From MED-G105 sp965263305 (GTDB taxonomy: Bacteria > Pseudomonadota > Alphaproteobacteria > Caulobacterales > Parvularculaceae): DNA of 64,000 nucleotides. Positions 8,768 to 18,383 of the stretch are shown one piece after another. The translations under genes were made by a program, and so were the position numbers. Positions within the stretch are counted from its first letter, which is position 1; each line of letters opens with the position of its first letter. The notes under the pieces are model-generated. The model searched no databases. It saw only the letters and a list, made by a program, of their open reading frames with translations, and was not told the DNA's origin. The stretch lies in the NCBI GenBank assembly GCA_965263305.1, contig OZ253666.1, positions 3,286,001 through 3,350,000 of the forward strand, in the 5' to 3' direction.

Positions 8768-11700
8768 TCAAAAGTCGCGTTTCCAATTCGCGGACACCTT
8801 TTGATCACCATCCTGGCGCAACTCAGTCTCCACAGTGATGGAGTTTGTCACCTCATACTCAACCCTTACTGCCCCGCTATCGCCGTTGGCGCTTTGAGAG
8901 GCGGAAACGAAAAGCCCGTCAGCGACGTATTTTCCGACACTGAGGCTGCTGGCGCCGGTCCCGTCGAAATCAACATTGAGAAGATCGAGACCGATGGCGC
9001 TGCGCGCGCCTCCAGTCAGACCGCCGCCGCCCCCAAAGGGGCCAACACCGCCCAGCTGTGCGACGGCGTGGGCGAGTTTCACGGTCTCCAGAGCTTTTAG
9101 TTCTGAGGCTGGTTTGCCAAAAAGCACCAACGCCATGATGTCGTCTTGAGGTTGAGAGGGGACAGATTCTAAGCCGACGGAAGGGGACTGCGCCCGACCG
9201 CCAATGACGATCGATGCAACAACGTCTTCGGGCGTCGTATAATCCGCCCTCAAATCAAGGGTAGGGTTGTTCGGCGTGAGGCGGTCAAATGCGATTTCAC
9301 CGGTCGATAGATCAAAGCGTCGGCCGGAAAAATCGATCCACCCACGGACGATGCTAAGATCGCCGAGCGTGATGGGGTTGGCGGCATCGCCCAGAATATG
9401 GAGATCTGCGCGCCATTCACTCTCCAATCCGCCGAAGCCGCGCACGAAAATCCGCCCAGGCGCATTGATGCGAATATCGAGGTCTAACGGGCTGGTCTCT
9501 TGATTGGGTTGGGCGGCTGTTACCGGCGTTAAGCCGAGCGGTGCGGTCTGATCACCGGTCCCGTCGATTATGTCTATCGCCACCAAGCCCGTCGCCGGGG
9601 GCGGCACAGCCTCGATATCAAGGGCGTCGACCGTGATTTCCCCGACGGCTTTTAGCGCATCAAACGCCCCGGACAGGCGAACATCTCCCGATGCGACGAG
9701 CCGCGAGATCGGGCCGCCCGAAAGGGTCGTTTCGCGCATCGTGGTGGTGACGTCGATCGATGATGTCTCCCCAAGTATCGTCTCGCCTTGAAGGGTGATT
9801 GACGGCGTTTCTTGCCCTGGCCCTGAAGCAGCGCCGTTAAACCGCGCCGTGGCGCCCGTCGGTGTCGATTGGGCGTTCGCCTGAAACGCGATGTTGACGA
9901 GGCTTATCCCGCTTGCAAGATCAGTGTAGGCGCCGTTTTCGATGGTGAGGTCTCCATCGACATGGGGGGCGGCGGTATCGCCGCTGAGACGGGCGTCAAC
10001 GTTGAGATCACCTTCAATGGATTGGAACGCCGCTGGCAGGAAGCTCGCCAATTGTTCGAGGCGACCGTCATAACCAATTGTCCCTGCGAGGGGGCCGTCG
10101 ACAGAAACAGAGAGCACCTCGCCGCGCAATAGCTGAATGGGGAGGCGAACATCGATGTCCAGCGGCGAGGGGTTTGGGGTAGGGGCGTCAACCAGATAAA
10201 AGGCTTCCTCAGTCCATGTTAAAGCAAGACTGATGGACGGGGCTTCATCGACATCGACGGTGTTCAGTGATGACACCGTGAACGCGCCTTCGGCAATAGT
10301 GGTCTCGTTCGTATCGAGGGCGAGGTCGCCGGTAATCGTCGCTGCACCGTTCGGTAACACAAAATCCTGCGCCGTTGCATCCATGCGCCAGCGTAATGGA
10401 GAAAACGCGGCATTGGCCAACACTCGCCCCTTTTCGCCAACAGCCAGGTCAAGGTTTTCCACTGAGACACCATCCTTGATGGCAATGGCAGCGGGTTTCT
10501 GCAATGTCACATCAATCGCATCGACGAGGGCTTTGAAAGAGGCAAGGGTGAACGTTGAACCCTGATCATTGAGCGTTGCTGTTCCGTTTAATGACAATCG
10601 GTCAATCGCGGGCGCGCCCGCCGCGGCGACGGCGGTCGCGGTTAGCTCTGTTTCAATAGCATCCAGCGAGCCAGCAAAGTTGAATTTCAGGTCGCGTATC
10701 ACCGTTTCAGAAACGCTGAGGGCAGGCGTGGTGACATGTCCTTCCGCTCGCAATTTGCCAGTTGTGCTCTCGGAGGCTGCATCACCCTGAATACGGACAT
10801 CTGCATCAAAAGAGCCGACTGCGACAATGCCGGGCCAAGGCGTTGCCCCCGTCGACCCATTATAGTTTAGGGACAACGCGCCAGCGTTCCCGTTGGGCGC
10901 TAGCTCGCCCTGTCCGGAGAGGCTGAACCCAGGTCCCTGGTACAATAACTCGGGGAGTTGGATGACGCCGTCGCCGGTCGTGATGAGGTTGGTTTTTAAA
11001 TTGATCACGCCATCGTCGCTGGTGAGGCTCAACGCGCCGGAGGGGCGCAACGGTAATTTCGTGAAGGCCGCCTCTAGCTTTAAAGGCGGCGTCTCAGCCT
11101 CATCCAACGTGAAGCCGGGCGTGTCGCCGTCGACTTTCACCGAAAAATCATCGGGCGCGCCTTGTGCTGATAGCCTATACGCGCCGTTGCTCAACGCGCG
11201 CGCGTCAGGCGCGATCATTGCAAGAAATGCTGGCCCGGTGCGAAGAGCACCTGTGAAATCAAAACGGTTCGCCGCCGTATCAAAAGCGCCGTCGCCCTCC
11301 ACTGCGGTTTCCGATGCTGACGCCTTTAGGCTGGAGAGTTTCACCAAGGTTTGATCAAGGGTCAGCCGGGTTTTAGCGGAATAGCCGGATTGGGCGATGG
11401 GCGGCAGAGCGCTGTTGTCAAACCCTTTGACTGCAACATCGCCCGTGAACATTTCTGCAAGATCGGTGGTCACGTTGTCGACCGTTAGGCGGGCTTTGTC
11501 TCCCGACAGTGTCGCCTGAAGCGCGTATGCGTCGCGGTCGCGGGAGAGGGTCGCGTCCAGTTCTACAGTTTCGCCGACATAGAGGGCCAATTCACCTAAG
11601 CCCGGAGGGCGTTCGCCTTCTGACAGGGTAAGCGCGCCCGTCGACGCGAAACTGGATAATCCATTTTTATCCTGACGGATTTTGAAATCGCCGGTGAACG

Positions 11701-12667
11701 TCGCTGCTTTCGTTGCCAGGGTCTCGATCGTGATATTGAGACCATCCTTTTGAGAGGCAAGCAGAGTGCGCGCCGTTACCGCATCGCCTAAATATTCTTC
11801 ATAGGCCTCAAATTTTGCCCCAGGGTCGATATCAAGGGAGAGGGTAAGGCTTTCACCCGTTTCGAGATTGCCCGCTATAGTGAGGGCGCCAGAACCAAAA
11901 TCCGCCCCATCCGCCGTCGCGTGAAGCTGATAGGCGTCGGCGGGCGCAGCCCCCTCGGCGCGCAGGCTTATTGGTCCGTTTGCGTGGGATAAAGCCGCGA
12001 CTAGCCCATCGGCGGCGCTGTTGAAATCAGCCTTGACCCGTAGTTCATTCGACGCCGGGTCACGGGCGATGCTTACCATCGCACCATCTTTTCTATCCGC
12101 ACTCTCGATATGGAGCATAAGATCAAGATTGCGACCGCCCATGTCGGCCGAACCGTCGCCAGAAAATGAGACCGGTCGCCCAATAAATTTCTCGTCAATA
12201 ACAATATCGGTTAAGCTCAGTTGCCGGACAACAACATTCGGCAATGCACTGGGGAGTTTTAGACCCTCCAGCAGATTTGCGTTACCGGTATTTTGGGTCC
12301 CTTCCTTAGGGTTTTTGCTCGGGGGCATACCCGACATGCGGACACCGTTGATAGAAAGCACATCAACATCAAGCCCGCCGCCCATCAAGGCAAACGGGCT
12401 CCAATGAAGCCGGATTTCATCCGTTGTCAGCCAAAGATCATTGTCATTGTAAAGGCGAATATCCTCTAGAATGATACTGCCCGGCAGGTTGCCTTTCAGG
12501 GCGCCAATTTCCGCCTTTCCGCCGATGGCGTTGGCGATTTGCGGTTCGATCATCTGGGCAAGTCGGTTTTTTCCGGAATCTGTTCCAATAAAGAAACCGA
12601 CAACCAGGAGGGTTATCACAAGGGCGGTGATGACGCCGATCGAGACGGAAACAAGAATTTTTTGCAT
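8768..12667 (-). CDS. tamB: Translocation and assembly module protein TamB
   Basis: Large inner-membrane-anchored periplasmic bridge protein (1299 residues), now viewed as carrying phospholipids and assisting outer-membrane protein assembly together with TamA. The N-terminus has one membrane anchor (about residues 7-27, IGVITALVITLLVVGFFIG) followed by repeated beta-strand segments. The C-terminal DUF490/TamB domain includes SIVRGWIDFSGRRFDLSTGE, NPTLDLRADY and the ending VEYEVTNSITVETEL before a terminal Phe, as in outer-membrane-associated strands. It begins 28 bases after the tamA stop on the same strand, the usual pairing. Confidence 0.92.
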   Translation of the reverse strand: MQKILVSVSIGVITALVITLLVVGFFIGTDSGKNRLAQMIEPQIANAIGGKAEIGALKGNLPGSIILEDIRLYNDNDLWLTTDEIRLHWSPFALMGGGLDVDVLSINGVRMSGMPPSKNPKEGTQNTGNANLLEGLKLPSALPNVVVRQLSLTDIVIDEKFIGRPVSFSGDGSADMGGRNLDLMLHIESADRKDGAMVSIARDPASNELRVKADFNSAADGLVAALSHANGPISLRAEGAAPADAYQLHATADGADFGSGALTIAGNLETGESLTLSLDIDPGAKFEAYEEYLGDAVTARTLLASQKDGLNITIETLATKAATFTGDFKIRQDKNGLSSFASTGALTLSEGERPPGLGELALYVGETVELDATLSRDRDAYALQATLSGDKARLTVDNVTTDLAEMFTGDVAVKGFDNSALPPIAQSGYSAKTRLTLDQTLVKLSSLKASASETAVEGDGAFDTAANRFDFTGALRTGPAFLAMIAPDARALSNGAYRLSAQGAPDDFSVKVDGDTPGFTLDEAETPPLKLEAAFTKLPLRPSGALSLTSDDGVINLKTNLITTGDGVIQLPELLYQGPGFSLSGQGELAPNGNAGALSLNYNGSTGATPWPGIVAVGSFDADVRIQGDAASESTTGKLRAEGHVTTPALSVSETVIRDLKFNFAGSLDAIETELTATAVAAAGAPAIDRLSLNGTATLNDQGSTFTLASFKALVDAIDVTLQKPAAIAIKDGVSVENLDLAVGEKGRVLANAAFSPLRWRMDATAQDFVLPNGAATITGDLALDTNETTIAEGAFTVSSLNTVDVDEAPSISLALTWTEEAFYLVDAPTPNPSPLDIDVRLPIQLLRGEVLSVSVDGPLAGTIGYDGRLEQLASFLPAAFQSIEGDLNVDARLSGDTAAPHVDGDLTIENGAYTDLASGISLVNIAFQANAQSTPTGATARFNGAASGPGQETPSITLQGETILGETSSIDVTTTMRETTLSGGPISRLVASGDVRLSGAFDALKAVGEITVDALDIEAVPPPATGLVAIDIIDGTGDQTAPLGLTPVTAAQPNQETSPLDLDIRINAPGRIFVRGFGGLESEWRADLHILGDAANPITLGDLSIVRGWIDFSGRRFDLSTGEIAFDRLTPNNPTLDLRADYTTPEDVVASIVIGGRAQSPSVGLESVPSQPQDDIMALVLFGKPASELKALETVKLAHAVAQLGGVGPFGGGGGLTGGARSAIGLDLLNVDFDGTGASSLSVGKYVADGLFVSASQSANGDSGAVRVEYEVTNSITVETELRQDGDQKVSANWKRDF

Positions 12668-12695
12668 GGTGCTTGGGTGTCCTGTCTTGCGTCGC

Positions 12696-14522
12696 CTAAA
12701 ATGCTTGCCCGAGGGAGATATAGAGTTGCCACGGTCGGTCGCTGTCGCGCCGCTCTAGCGGGGTTGCGACATCAACCCGTAACGGGCCCACAGGGGTGAT
12801 GTATCGAACGCCGGCGCCGACGCCATAGAGGTAATCGCCGCCAAAATCTGGTAGCGCGCTTGAGGCGACAGAGGCGGCGTCAAGAAATGTCGCCGCCTGA
12901 ATATTTTGCGTGATCTTGACCCGCCCTTCCACAGCCCCTTCAATGACGGATCGCCCGCCAATTGGGTTCGCGTTTTCATCCAAGGGGCCGGCGGCCTGAA
13001 AAGCGAAGGCCCGCACGGAAGATCCACCGCCCGCGAAAAATCGTTTGTTGATGGGCAGGTTTTCAAATGAAGAGCCAACGGTGCCCCCAAGGCGCGCCCG
13101 CCCGGCTAGGGTGAAGCGATCGTTTTTGCCAGCGTGTATGCGCGTGCGGACATTGAATTCGCCCTGAGTGAATGTGTCCGTACCCGTATAAGGCGTCAGC
13201 GAAAAACTAGCGCGCACGCCGTGGGACAAAAGAAGCGGGCTATCCTCCGTATCCCATACAACCGCAAGGGGGAGGGAGAAAAACGCCGTGCGTTCCGTGC
13301 CTTCTGGGCTTGTCAAATCGGAAGTCTCGGCGGCGAGGCCGGCGCGGGTCTCTAGGCGGTTATCAAACCAGAACTTCGAGACGCCGATTGAGGCGGTGAT
13401 CGTCCGCGCATCAAACGCGTCCTTCGTTTCATTGGCGAAGCCGATATTCGCAAACAAAGAGCCTGGCAAAGTCGGAAATGGTTTGTCGAACGTGATGCTA
13501 AAGTTTTGTTCGAGGAGGGAGGCGGAAAGATCAGCACGCGCGCGCTCGCCGCGACCGAAAATATTGCGATACTCGAAAAACAAGCGACCACCGGGGCCCT
13601 CAACGGTCGAGAACGAGGCGCCCGCGCCGATGGTGCGGCGTTTGCGTTCGCTGGCGGAAATTAGAATTGGCGCCGCACCCGTTTCATCGGGGGTGCCGTT
13701 GGCGACATCTATTTCGGAGAATATTCCCGTCGCTGATAATCGATCGCGATAGGCGATGATTTTGGATTTATCGACGGGTTCTCCGACCTCCCAAGTTTTC
13801 AGTTTTTGAAGATAATCTTCCTGAGTGTTTTCAAGCCCAGTTGTTCTTATTGCGCCAAAAAAAGCGCGTGGCCCCGTTTCAAACTCGTAGATGGCGCGGG
13901 CGCGGCCATCCTGGGAGGAGACAATTTCCGCGCGCCGTGAAACCGGGCGCGCCGTCGGGTATCCTTGGTCCCACAACGCCATCAAGATGCGTTGCTGTGT
14001 GTTGGCGATCGCCGCGCCGCTTGCGGTAGAGGCGGTAGATGGATCGATCACGATCCCTAAATCCGTCAGGGTGTTTGGGCGATCATCGCCAGGCTCAACG
14101 TCTGTCGCGTCATCCTGCACCGGATTGGTCGAGGGCGCGTCGACAAACCGAATGACGTGATCGTCGATGGTGAAGGACGGGCCTGGATCGATCGTGAACA
14201 ACACGTTCAGGCGATCATCATCGCTTAACTGGGGCTCGCTCGGCGACGTCAGCTCGAATGTAACCCGGCCGACATAGTACCCGGCGGCGCGTAAGGCGCT
14301 CTCCATAGCGGTGGCGTCCGCGCGGCCGGCCCGGCGAACAGCAACCGCTGTTGGAAACGCCCGGGCCTCCTGCATCAGCGTTGATGTCATTGATAGCTGG
14401 GTTTTGAGCGCTGGTGGCGCTCCTTCAAGTTGGACCCGGTAATTGTCAGCCGCCGATGCGACGGAGGGGGTGATAGCGATGGCGAGCGCGGCAACAGCGG
14501 GAAGAGGACGGTAAGCAAACAC
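12696..14522 (-). CDS. tamA: Outer-membrane barrel protein TamA (BamA/Omp85 family)
   Basis: The 608-residue protein has a signal peptide (cleavage near VASAAD, about residue 24), periplasmic POTRA domains and a C-terminal 16-strand Omp85 barrel. Barrel marks include FFEYRNIFGRGERARADL, the conserved RFFAGGGSSVRAFAFQ (the inward VRGF-like loop) and the end DRPWQLYISLGQAF with a terminal Phe. TamA is the outer-membrane half of the module whose inner-membrane partner TamB follows. GTG 14522 is the only start giving a complete signal peptide; the Shine-Dalgarno is weak. The region POTRA 3 (residues about 200-285) includes an acidic linker rich in Asp. Confidence 0.92.
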   Translation of the reverse strand: MFAYRPLPAVAALAIAITPSVASAADNYRVQLEGAPPALKTQLSMTSTLMQEARAFPTAVAVRRAGRADATAMESALRAAGYYVGRVTFELTSPSEPQLSDDDRLNVLFTIDPGPSFTIDDHVIRFVDAPSTNPVQDDATDVEPGDDRPNTLTDLGIVIDPSTASTASGAAIANTQQRILMALWDQGYPTARPVSRRAEIVSSQDGRARAIYEFETGPRAFFGAIRTTGLENTQEDYLQKLKTWEVGEPVDKSKIIAYRDRLSATGIFSEIDVANGTPDETGAAPILISASERKRRTIGAGASFSTVEGPGGRLFFEYRNIFGRGERARADLSASLLEQNFSITFDKPFPTLPGSLFANIGFANETKDAFDARTITASIGVSKFWFDNRLETRAGLAAETSDLTSPEGTERTAFFSLPLAVVWDTEDSPLLLSHGVRASFSLTPYTGTDTFTQGEFNVRTRIHAGKNDRFTLAGRARLGGTVGSSFENLPINKRFFAGGGSSVRAFAFQAAGPLDENANPIGGRSVIEGAVEGRVKITQNIQAATFLDAASVASSALPDFGGDYLYGVGAGVRYITPVGPLRVDVATPLERRDSDRPWQLYISLGQAF

Positions 14523-14782
14523 GGTTTTACGACTTTTCTACCCTTGACGACCGTCCAGGCGGCGATATTTCCCCAAGCGTTTTGGCGACCATGATAAGGC
14601 TTCGACGCCTAGAACCCTCATGACAGATATTGGTTAATCGCACGGCAATAAGGCGATTTTAAGCTGATTTGGACATAGCCAGCGTTCATTGCAGCCCCAT
14701 CATCGACTTCAGCGCTGGCGCAGGGCTGCGCGCTGGGCTATGCCGCCCATTCTTTATCACTCTCTTTTAAGGAGGCGGATCC
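14523..14782. promoter_or_regulatory. Divergent promoter region between tamA and the sulfotransferase gene
   Basis: 260 bases between oppositely oriented genes, so both promoters should lie here. On the right side CATAGCC-AGCG (about 14677) can pair with CGCGCTGGGCTATG (about 14729) with one bulge, giving a possible structured leader before the sulfotransferase ribosome-binding site. No clear -35/-10 pair can be chosen by eye. Confidence 0.3.
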
Positions 14783-15868
14783 ATGGCTCACCCCTTGAGC
14801 GGGGCGAACCCGGCGACATTATCAGCGGTTCTTCAGCGGGCGGGCTTGCCCTCCAAAGCGCTGAGCGGGTTGGGCATTGGCCTTTCTGTGATGGGCCGTT
14901 GGCCCATTTCCACTGCGGAACGCGTGATCATGGAAGACCGGTTGCCAAAGACAACGGATCTGCCGCCGCCTGTTTTTATCCTGGGTCATTGGCGTTCCGG
15001 CACCACGCATCTCTACAATACGATGGTGAAAAGCGATGGGTGGGGCTATGTGCCGCCCGTCGCCACCGGCCTGCCATGGGATCTCTTTGGCATCGCCAAA
15101 GCGTTTCAACCACTTCTAGAGCGTGCGCTGCCAGAGCACCGATATATCGACAATATCCCGGTTAATCCTGATAGCCCGCAAGAAGATGAAATCGCCATCG
15201 CGAACATGACGGATCTCTCTTTTTACCATGGGATTTATTTTCCGAGGGCCTTCTCGACGTTTTTAGGGCGCGGGCTTTTCTTTGACGGGTGTAGCGAAAG
15301 GGAAGTTGATGAGTGGAAACATCGGTTCACCTATCTGATGCGAAAACTCACCAAGCTTCAGGATGGGCGACCAATGCTCATCAAAAACCCTGTCTACACG
15401 GGACGCTTCGCCCTACTGCAGGAGATGTTTCCGGGCGCGAAATTCATCCACATCCATCGAAATCCTTACGAGGTCTTTCTGTCGATGCGGAACTTCTACA
15501 AGAAGCTTTTCGCTGAGTTCGCCCTCCAGCCCTATGATCATGTTGACATCGATGAGACGATTTTGTCGGTCTATGATCGCATGATGTCGGCCTATGAAGA
15601 GGATGCAAAACTGATTGATCCAGAGCGCCTTGTCGAAATGCGGTACGATGCCCTGGACGACCATCCGCTGGCTTCAATTGAAAGAATCTATGAGACTCTC
15701 AATCTGCCGGGATTTGAGGACGCGAAACCGAAATTTGAGGCGTATCTCGCCTCAGTCCGCAATTTTGAAAAAAATAAATTCGCTTATGCCGATGAAGCAG
15801 CGGCAAAAGTTGAAAGTCGGCTATCGTGCTATCTTGAAAAATGGGGGTATACTCGTCCGGGCGCTTGA
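14783..15868 (+). CDS. Sulfotransferase family protein (PAPS-dependent type)
   Basis: 361-residue cytoplasmic protein with the two PAPS-binding motifs of sulfotransferases: the 5'-phosphosulfate loop VFILGHWRSGTTHLYNT (about residues 64-80) and the 3'-phosphate motif FIHIHRNPYEVFLSM (about 219-234). The first 60 residues and the PDSPQEDEIA segment resemble the large bacterial group annotated as sulfotransferase family protein, whose acceptors are mostly unknown. AAGGAGG eight bases before ATG 14783 fixes the start. It is the first gene of a co-directional trio with a paraoxonase-like lipoprotein and an epimerase. The acceptor cannot be predicted. Confidence 0.85.
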   Translation: MAHPLSGANPATLSAVLQRAGLPSKALSGLGIGLSVMGRWPISTAERVIMEDRLPKTTDLPPPVFILGHWRSGTTHLYNTMVKSDGWGYVPPVATGLPWDLFGIAKAFQPLLERALPEHRYIDNIPVNPDSPQEDEIAIANMTDLSFYHGIYFPRAFSTFLGRGLFFDGCSEREVDEWKHRFTYLMRKLTKLQDGRPMLIKNPVYTGRFALLQEMFPGAKFIHIHRNPYEVFLSMRNFYKKLFAEFALQPYDHVDIDETILSVYDRMMSAYEEDAKLIDPERLVEMRYDALDDHPLASIERIYETLNLPGFEDAKPKFEAYLASVRNFEKNKFAYADEAAAKVESRLSCYLEKWGYTRPGA

Positions 15869-15944
15869 TTAGCGCCGGGCATAATGCTCGATTTGATATG
15901 AAACAGATGATGTGAAACAGGCGCGCAAAAGAGGGGGCGCATCA

Positions 15945-17174
15945 GTGTCGACATCTTTAAAGTCTTTCCGGTTATCGGCGTTGGGGCGTTTCTCAAGCTG
16001 GGCGTTTTTGCGTTCCGCGGTACCGTTTATCGCGTTGGCGGGGTGCGCCGCTGAAATCACCGATACGCCATTATACGAGACGGATGCCTGTCGGCGCGTT
16101 TCTCTTGTTGATACGAAAACGGGCGCCTTAGTGGTTGGCGCGGAAGACATTGCTGTCGATCTGTCGCGGCGCGTTTTATATGTTTCCGCTTATGACCGAC
16201 GCGCGGCGGAGACGGCGGCGCGGCGTAAAGCATTCAGTATCCCCCAGGGCGGGGTTTATCGGGTGAGCCTGAGTGATTTGACGGGCGCGACCGATAACAA
16301 AATGCATCGGCTAATCGCCGCCGAACCGCTTATTGAACCAGATGCCGTGGCGGGCGGTCTTCGGCCCCATGGATTGGACTTTGATGAACAATCGGGGGAG
16401 ATCGCATTCATCAATCGAGGCTATCAAAAAATCAATGATCGGTGGCGGATGACCCCGCGCGTCGAACGCGTTGGGGTGATGGGGGAGATGTTCGTCGGTA
16501 ATCACGGCGCCGCCCATTGCGCGGCGAATGATTTGTTGGCGGAAAATGAGAGCCATTTGGTGAGCATCGACCACGGTGAGTGTGGATGGTCCGCCGGGTT
16601 TGAGGATGTCTTTGGTTTAGCGAAAAGCGGCCTTATTACCGATGCGGGCGAGGGGGCGTTTAGCGCCGTAAAATTCGCCAATGGCGTGGCGCGCACCCCA
16701 AGCGGCGCGGTGGCGGTTGCCGGGACACGGGATAAAGCCATTCTTTTTCTAGATGAGGCGGATAACGATCCGGGTCGTCAAATGACGTTGAGCAAACGGG
16801 TTGAGGTGCCGGGAGGGCCGGATAACCTGACCGTGACAGCACAGGGCGAACTCATCGCCGCTGTCCATCCGTCTTTGATAACGTTGGCGTTGGACCGGAA
16901 GCTCAATGTTGGGCGGGCGCCCTCCCGGGTGGTGAAATTGTTGCCCGATGGGCAGAGCGTACAAACCCTGTTTGATGATCCGATTGGCGGGGCATTTTCT
17001 GCGGCTACCGTCGGGGTGGAGATCGATGCCGTGAAAGGCCCCGATTGGGTGAAGAAATCCTTGGTCGTTGGCTCCGTGATGGATGAAGGCTTGTTGATTT
17101 GCTCGCGCACGGAAGCAATGCCGAATAAAGCGTCAATGAATATGCAAAAGACGGCGTTGGGGACCACTCGTTGA
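15945..17174 (+). CDS. Paraoxonase/arylesterase-like beta-propeller lipoprotein
   Basis: 409-residue exported protein with a lipoprotein signal (ending in FIALAGC, lipid Cys at about residue 34). The body has propeller-like repeats. The stretches GLRPHGLDFD, HCAANDLLAE, and VKFANGVARTPSGAVAVAG resemble the serum paraoxonase/SMP-30 superfamily, whose members are Ca2+-dependent lactonases or arylesterases. The frame opens at GTG 15912, but GAGGGGG seven bases before GTG 15945 favours the latter. It ends four bases inside the next gene (TTGA overlap), so the two are probably translated together. Catalytic activity is inferred from distant similarity only. Confidence 0.65.
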   Translation: MSTSLKSFRLSALGRFSSWAFLRSAVPFIALAGCAAEITDTPLYETDACRRVSLVDTKTGALVVGAEDIAVDLSRRVLYVSAYDRRAAETAARRKAFSIPQGGVYRVSLSDLTGATDNKMHRLIAAEPLIEPDAVAGGLRPHGLDFDEQSGEIAFINRGYQKINDRWRMTPRVERVGVMGEMFVGNHGAAHCAANDLLAENESHLVSIDHGECGWSAGFEDVFGLAKSGLITDAGEGAFSAVKFANGVARTPSGAVAVAGTRDKAILFLDEADNDPGRQMTLSKRVEVPGGPDNLTVTAQGELIAAVHPSLITLALDRKLNVGRAPSRVVKLLPDGQSVQTLFDDPIGGAFSAATVGVEIDAVKGPDWVKKSLVVGSVMDEGLLICSRTEAMPNKASMNMQKTALGTTR

Positions 17175-18175
17175 ATCCCTCAATATTGGTGACAGGCGGC
17201 GCTGGGTTTGTTGGACGCCATCTCGTGGTGCGCCTTAGAGAACGTGGCAACGCTGTTCGTGTTCTTGACTTGCGCCAACATCCTTCCTGGGCGGATGATC
17301 ACGGCATCCAAGCGATAGAGGGCTCTGTCACGGACCCTTCAGCGGTTTCAGAGGCCGTGCGGGGTATCGAGCACGTGTATCACCTCGCCGGCGTTGCCGA
17401 TCTTTGGGCGAAGGACGCCGCGATTTTCGATAGCGTCAATACGCATAGCGTTGATCTACTGATTAAGGCGTCAAAAGAAGCCGGTGTGGATCGGTTCTTA
17501 TATTGCTCAAGCGCGACGACCCTCGTCGCTCAGCAAACGCCGATTGGTCCGTCGACGGCTGATGAGGCGCTTACATGGGCGCCCACCGATCTATTGGGCG
17601 CCTATCCCGCTTCGAAGCGCCGGGGCGAGCTTCTGGTCGAAGAAGCCGCAAGAAACGAATTTCATGCGGTGATCGTTAATCCCACCGAACCCGCCGGCGC
17701 CGGCGATGAAGCGATCACGCCGCCAACCCGGATGATGCTCGATTTTTTAAATGGGAAAACGCCTGCTTACATCGACTGCATTCTTAACTTTGCGCCGGTG
17801 GCGGAAATTGCCCTGGGCATGATCGCCGCCGTTGAAAAGGGGAAGGCGGGTGAGCGATATATTCTGGGTGGGGAGAATATTGAAATGCGCGAGCTCCTCG
17901 ATTTGCTTGCCGAGCTTTCTGGTAGAAGCATGCCAAAGACAAAACTGCCTTACGCCGTTGGGTTGGCTGCGGGGGTTTTAGATACCCATTTGGTAGCGCG
18001 CTTCACCGGCAAAAGCCCGAAAGCGCCGTTGACCGGCGTGCGCCTTGCCGGGCGGAGGGTGGCGTTTCAAAGCGACAAAGCCGCGCGCGAGCTTGGCTGG
18101 CGGGCCGGCCCGGCCAGACCTGCGCTCCAAGAGATGATCGCCTGGGCTGGGAAAAACGGCTTGGTCGAGCGCTGA
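17171..18175 (+). CDS. NAD-dependent epimerase/dehydratase (extended SDR)
   Basis: 334-residue Rossmann-fold enzyme. The nucleotide-binding motif GGAGFVG is at residues 9-15 and the catalytic YPASK (Tyr and Lys of YxxxK) near residue 145; the SSATT segment supplies the catalytic Ser/Thr region. The closest recognisable groups are hopanoid-associated sugar epimerases and 3-beta-hydroxysteroid dehydrogenase-like SDRs. It starts at TTG 17171 inside the end of the preceding gene, with GGGGA upstream. The substrate is unknown; linkage to a sulfotransferase suggests modification of a sugar or hydrophobic alcohol, which is inference. Confidence 0.8.
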   Translation: MNPSILVTGGAGFVGRHLVVRLRERGNAVRVLDLRQHPSWADDHGIQAIEGSVTDPSAVSEAVRGIEHVYHLAGVADLWAKDAAIFDSVNTHSVDLLIKASKEAGVDRFLYCSSATTLVAQQTPIGPSTADEALTWAPTDLLGAYPASKRRGELLVEEAARNEFHAVIVNPTEPAGAGDEAITPPTRMMLDFLNGKTPAYIDCILNFAPVAEIALGMIAAVEKGKAGERYILGGENIEMRELLDLLAELSGRSMPKTKLPYAVGLAAGVLDTHLVARFTGKSPKAPLTGVRLAGRRVAFQSDKAARELGWRAGPARPALQEMIAWAGKNGLVER

Positions 18176-18321
18176 AACGTCTGCCGATAACGCCTTTTCA
18201 TACTGAACGCCTAAAATCACATTCACGCGCCCCCAGCGTTTTCGCAGGAGGAAGCGGCGTCTCGCGCTGATTCTGGCATTGCCAAGGAGGGCATATCTCT
18301 GATATCGGCATTAACAGTCCT

Positions 18322-18334
18322 ATTGTCCGACAAT
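18322..18334. promoter_or_regulatory. Putative FadR-type GntR operator before isovaleryl-CoA dehydrogenase
   Basis: ATTGTC-C-GACAAT is a perfect 13-bp palindrome. Its core TTGTCCGACAA fits the FadR-subfamily GntR operator form TNGTNNNACNA at every fixed position. It lies 49 bases before the acyl-CoA dehydrogenase ATG, and a FadR-type regulator gene follows that enzyme immediately. Repression of the enzyme-regulator pair with relief by an acyl-CoA or acid ligand is the expected arrangement. The match is seen; binding is inferred. Confidence 0.6.
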
Positions 18335-18383
18335 GGTACATTGCGTTCAAGCCCGCTTTTAATCACGCATTTGAGGCCCCGTC

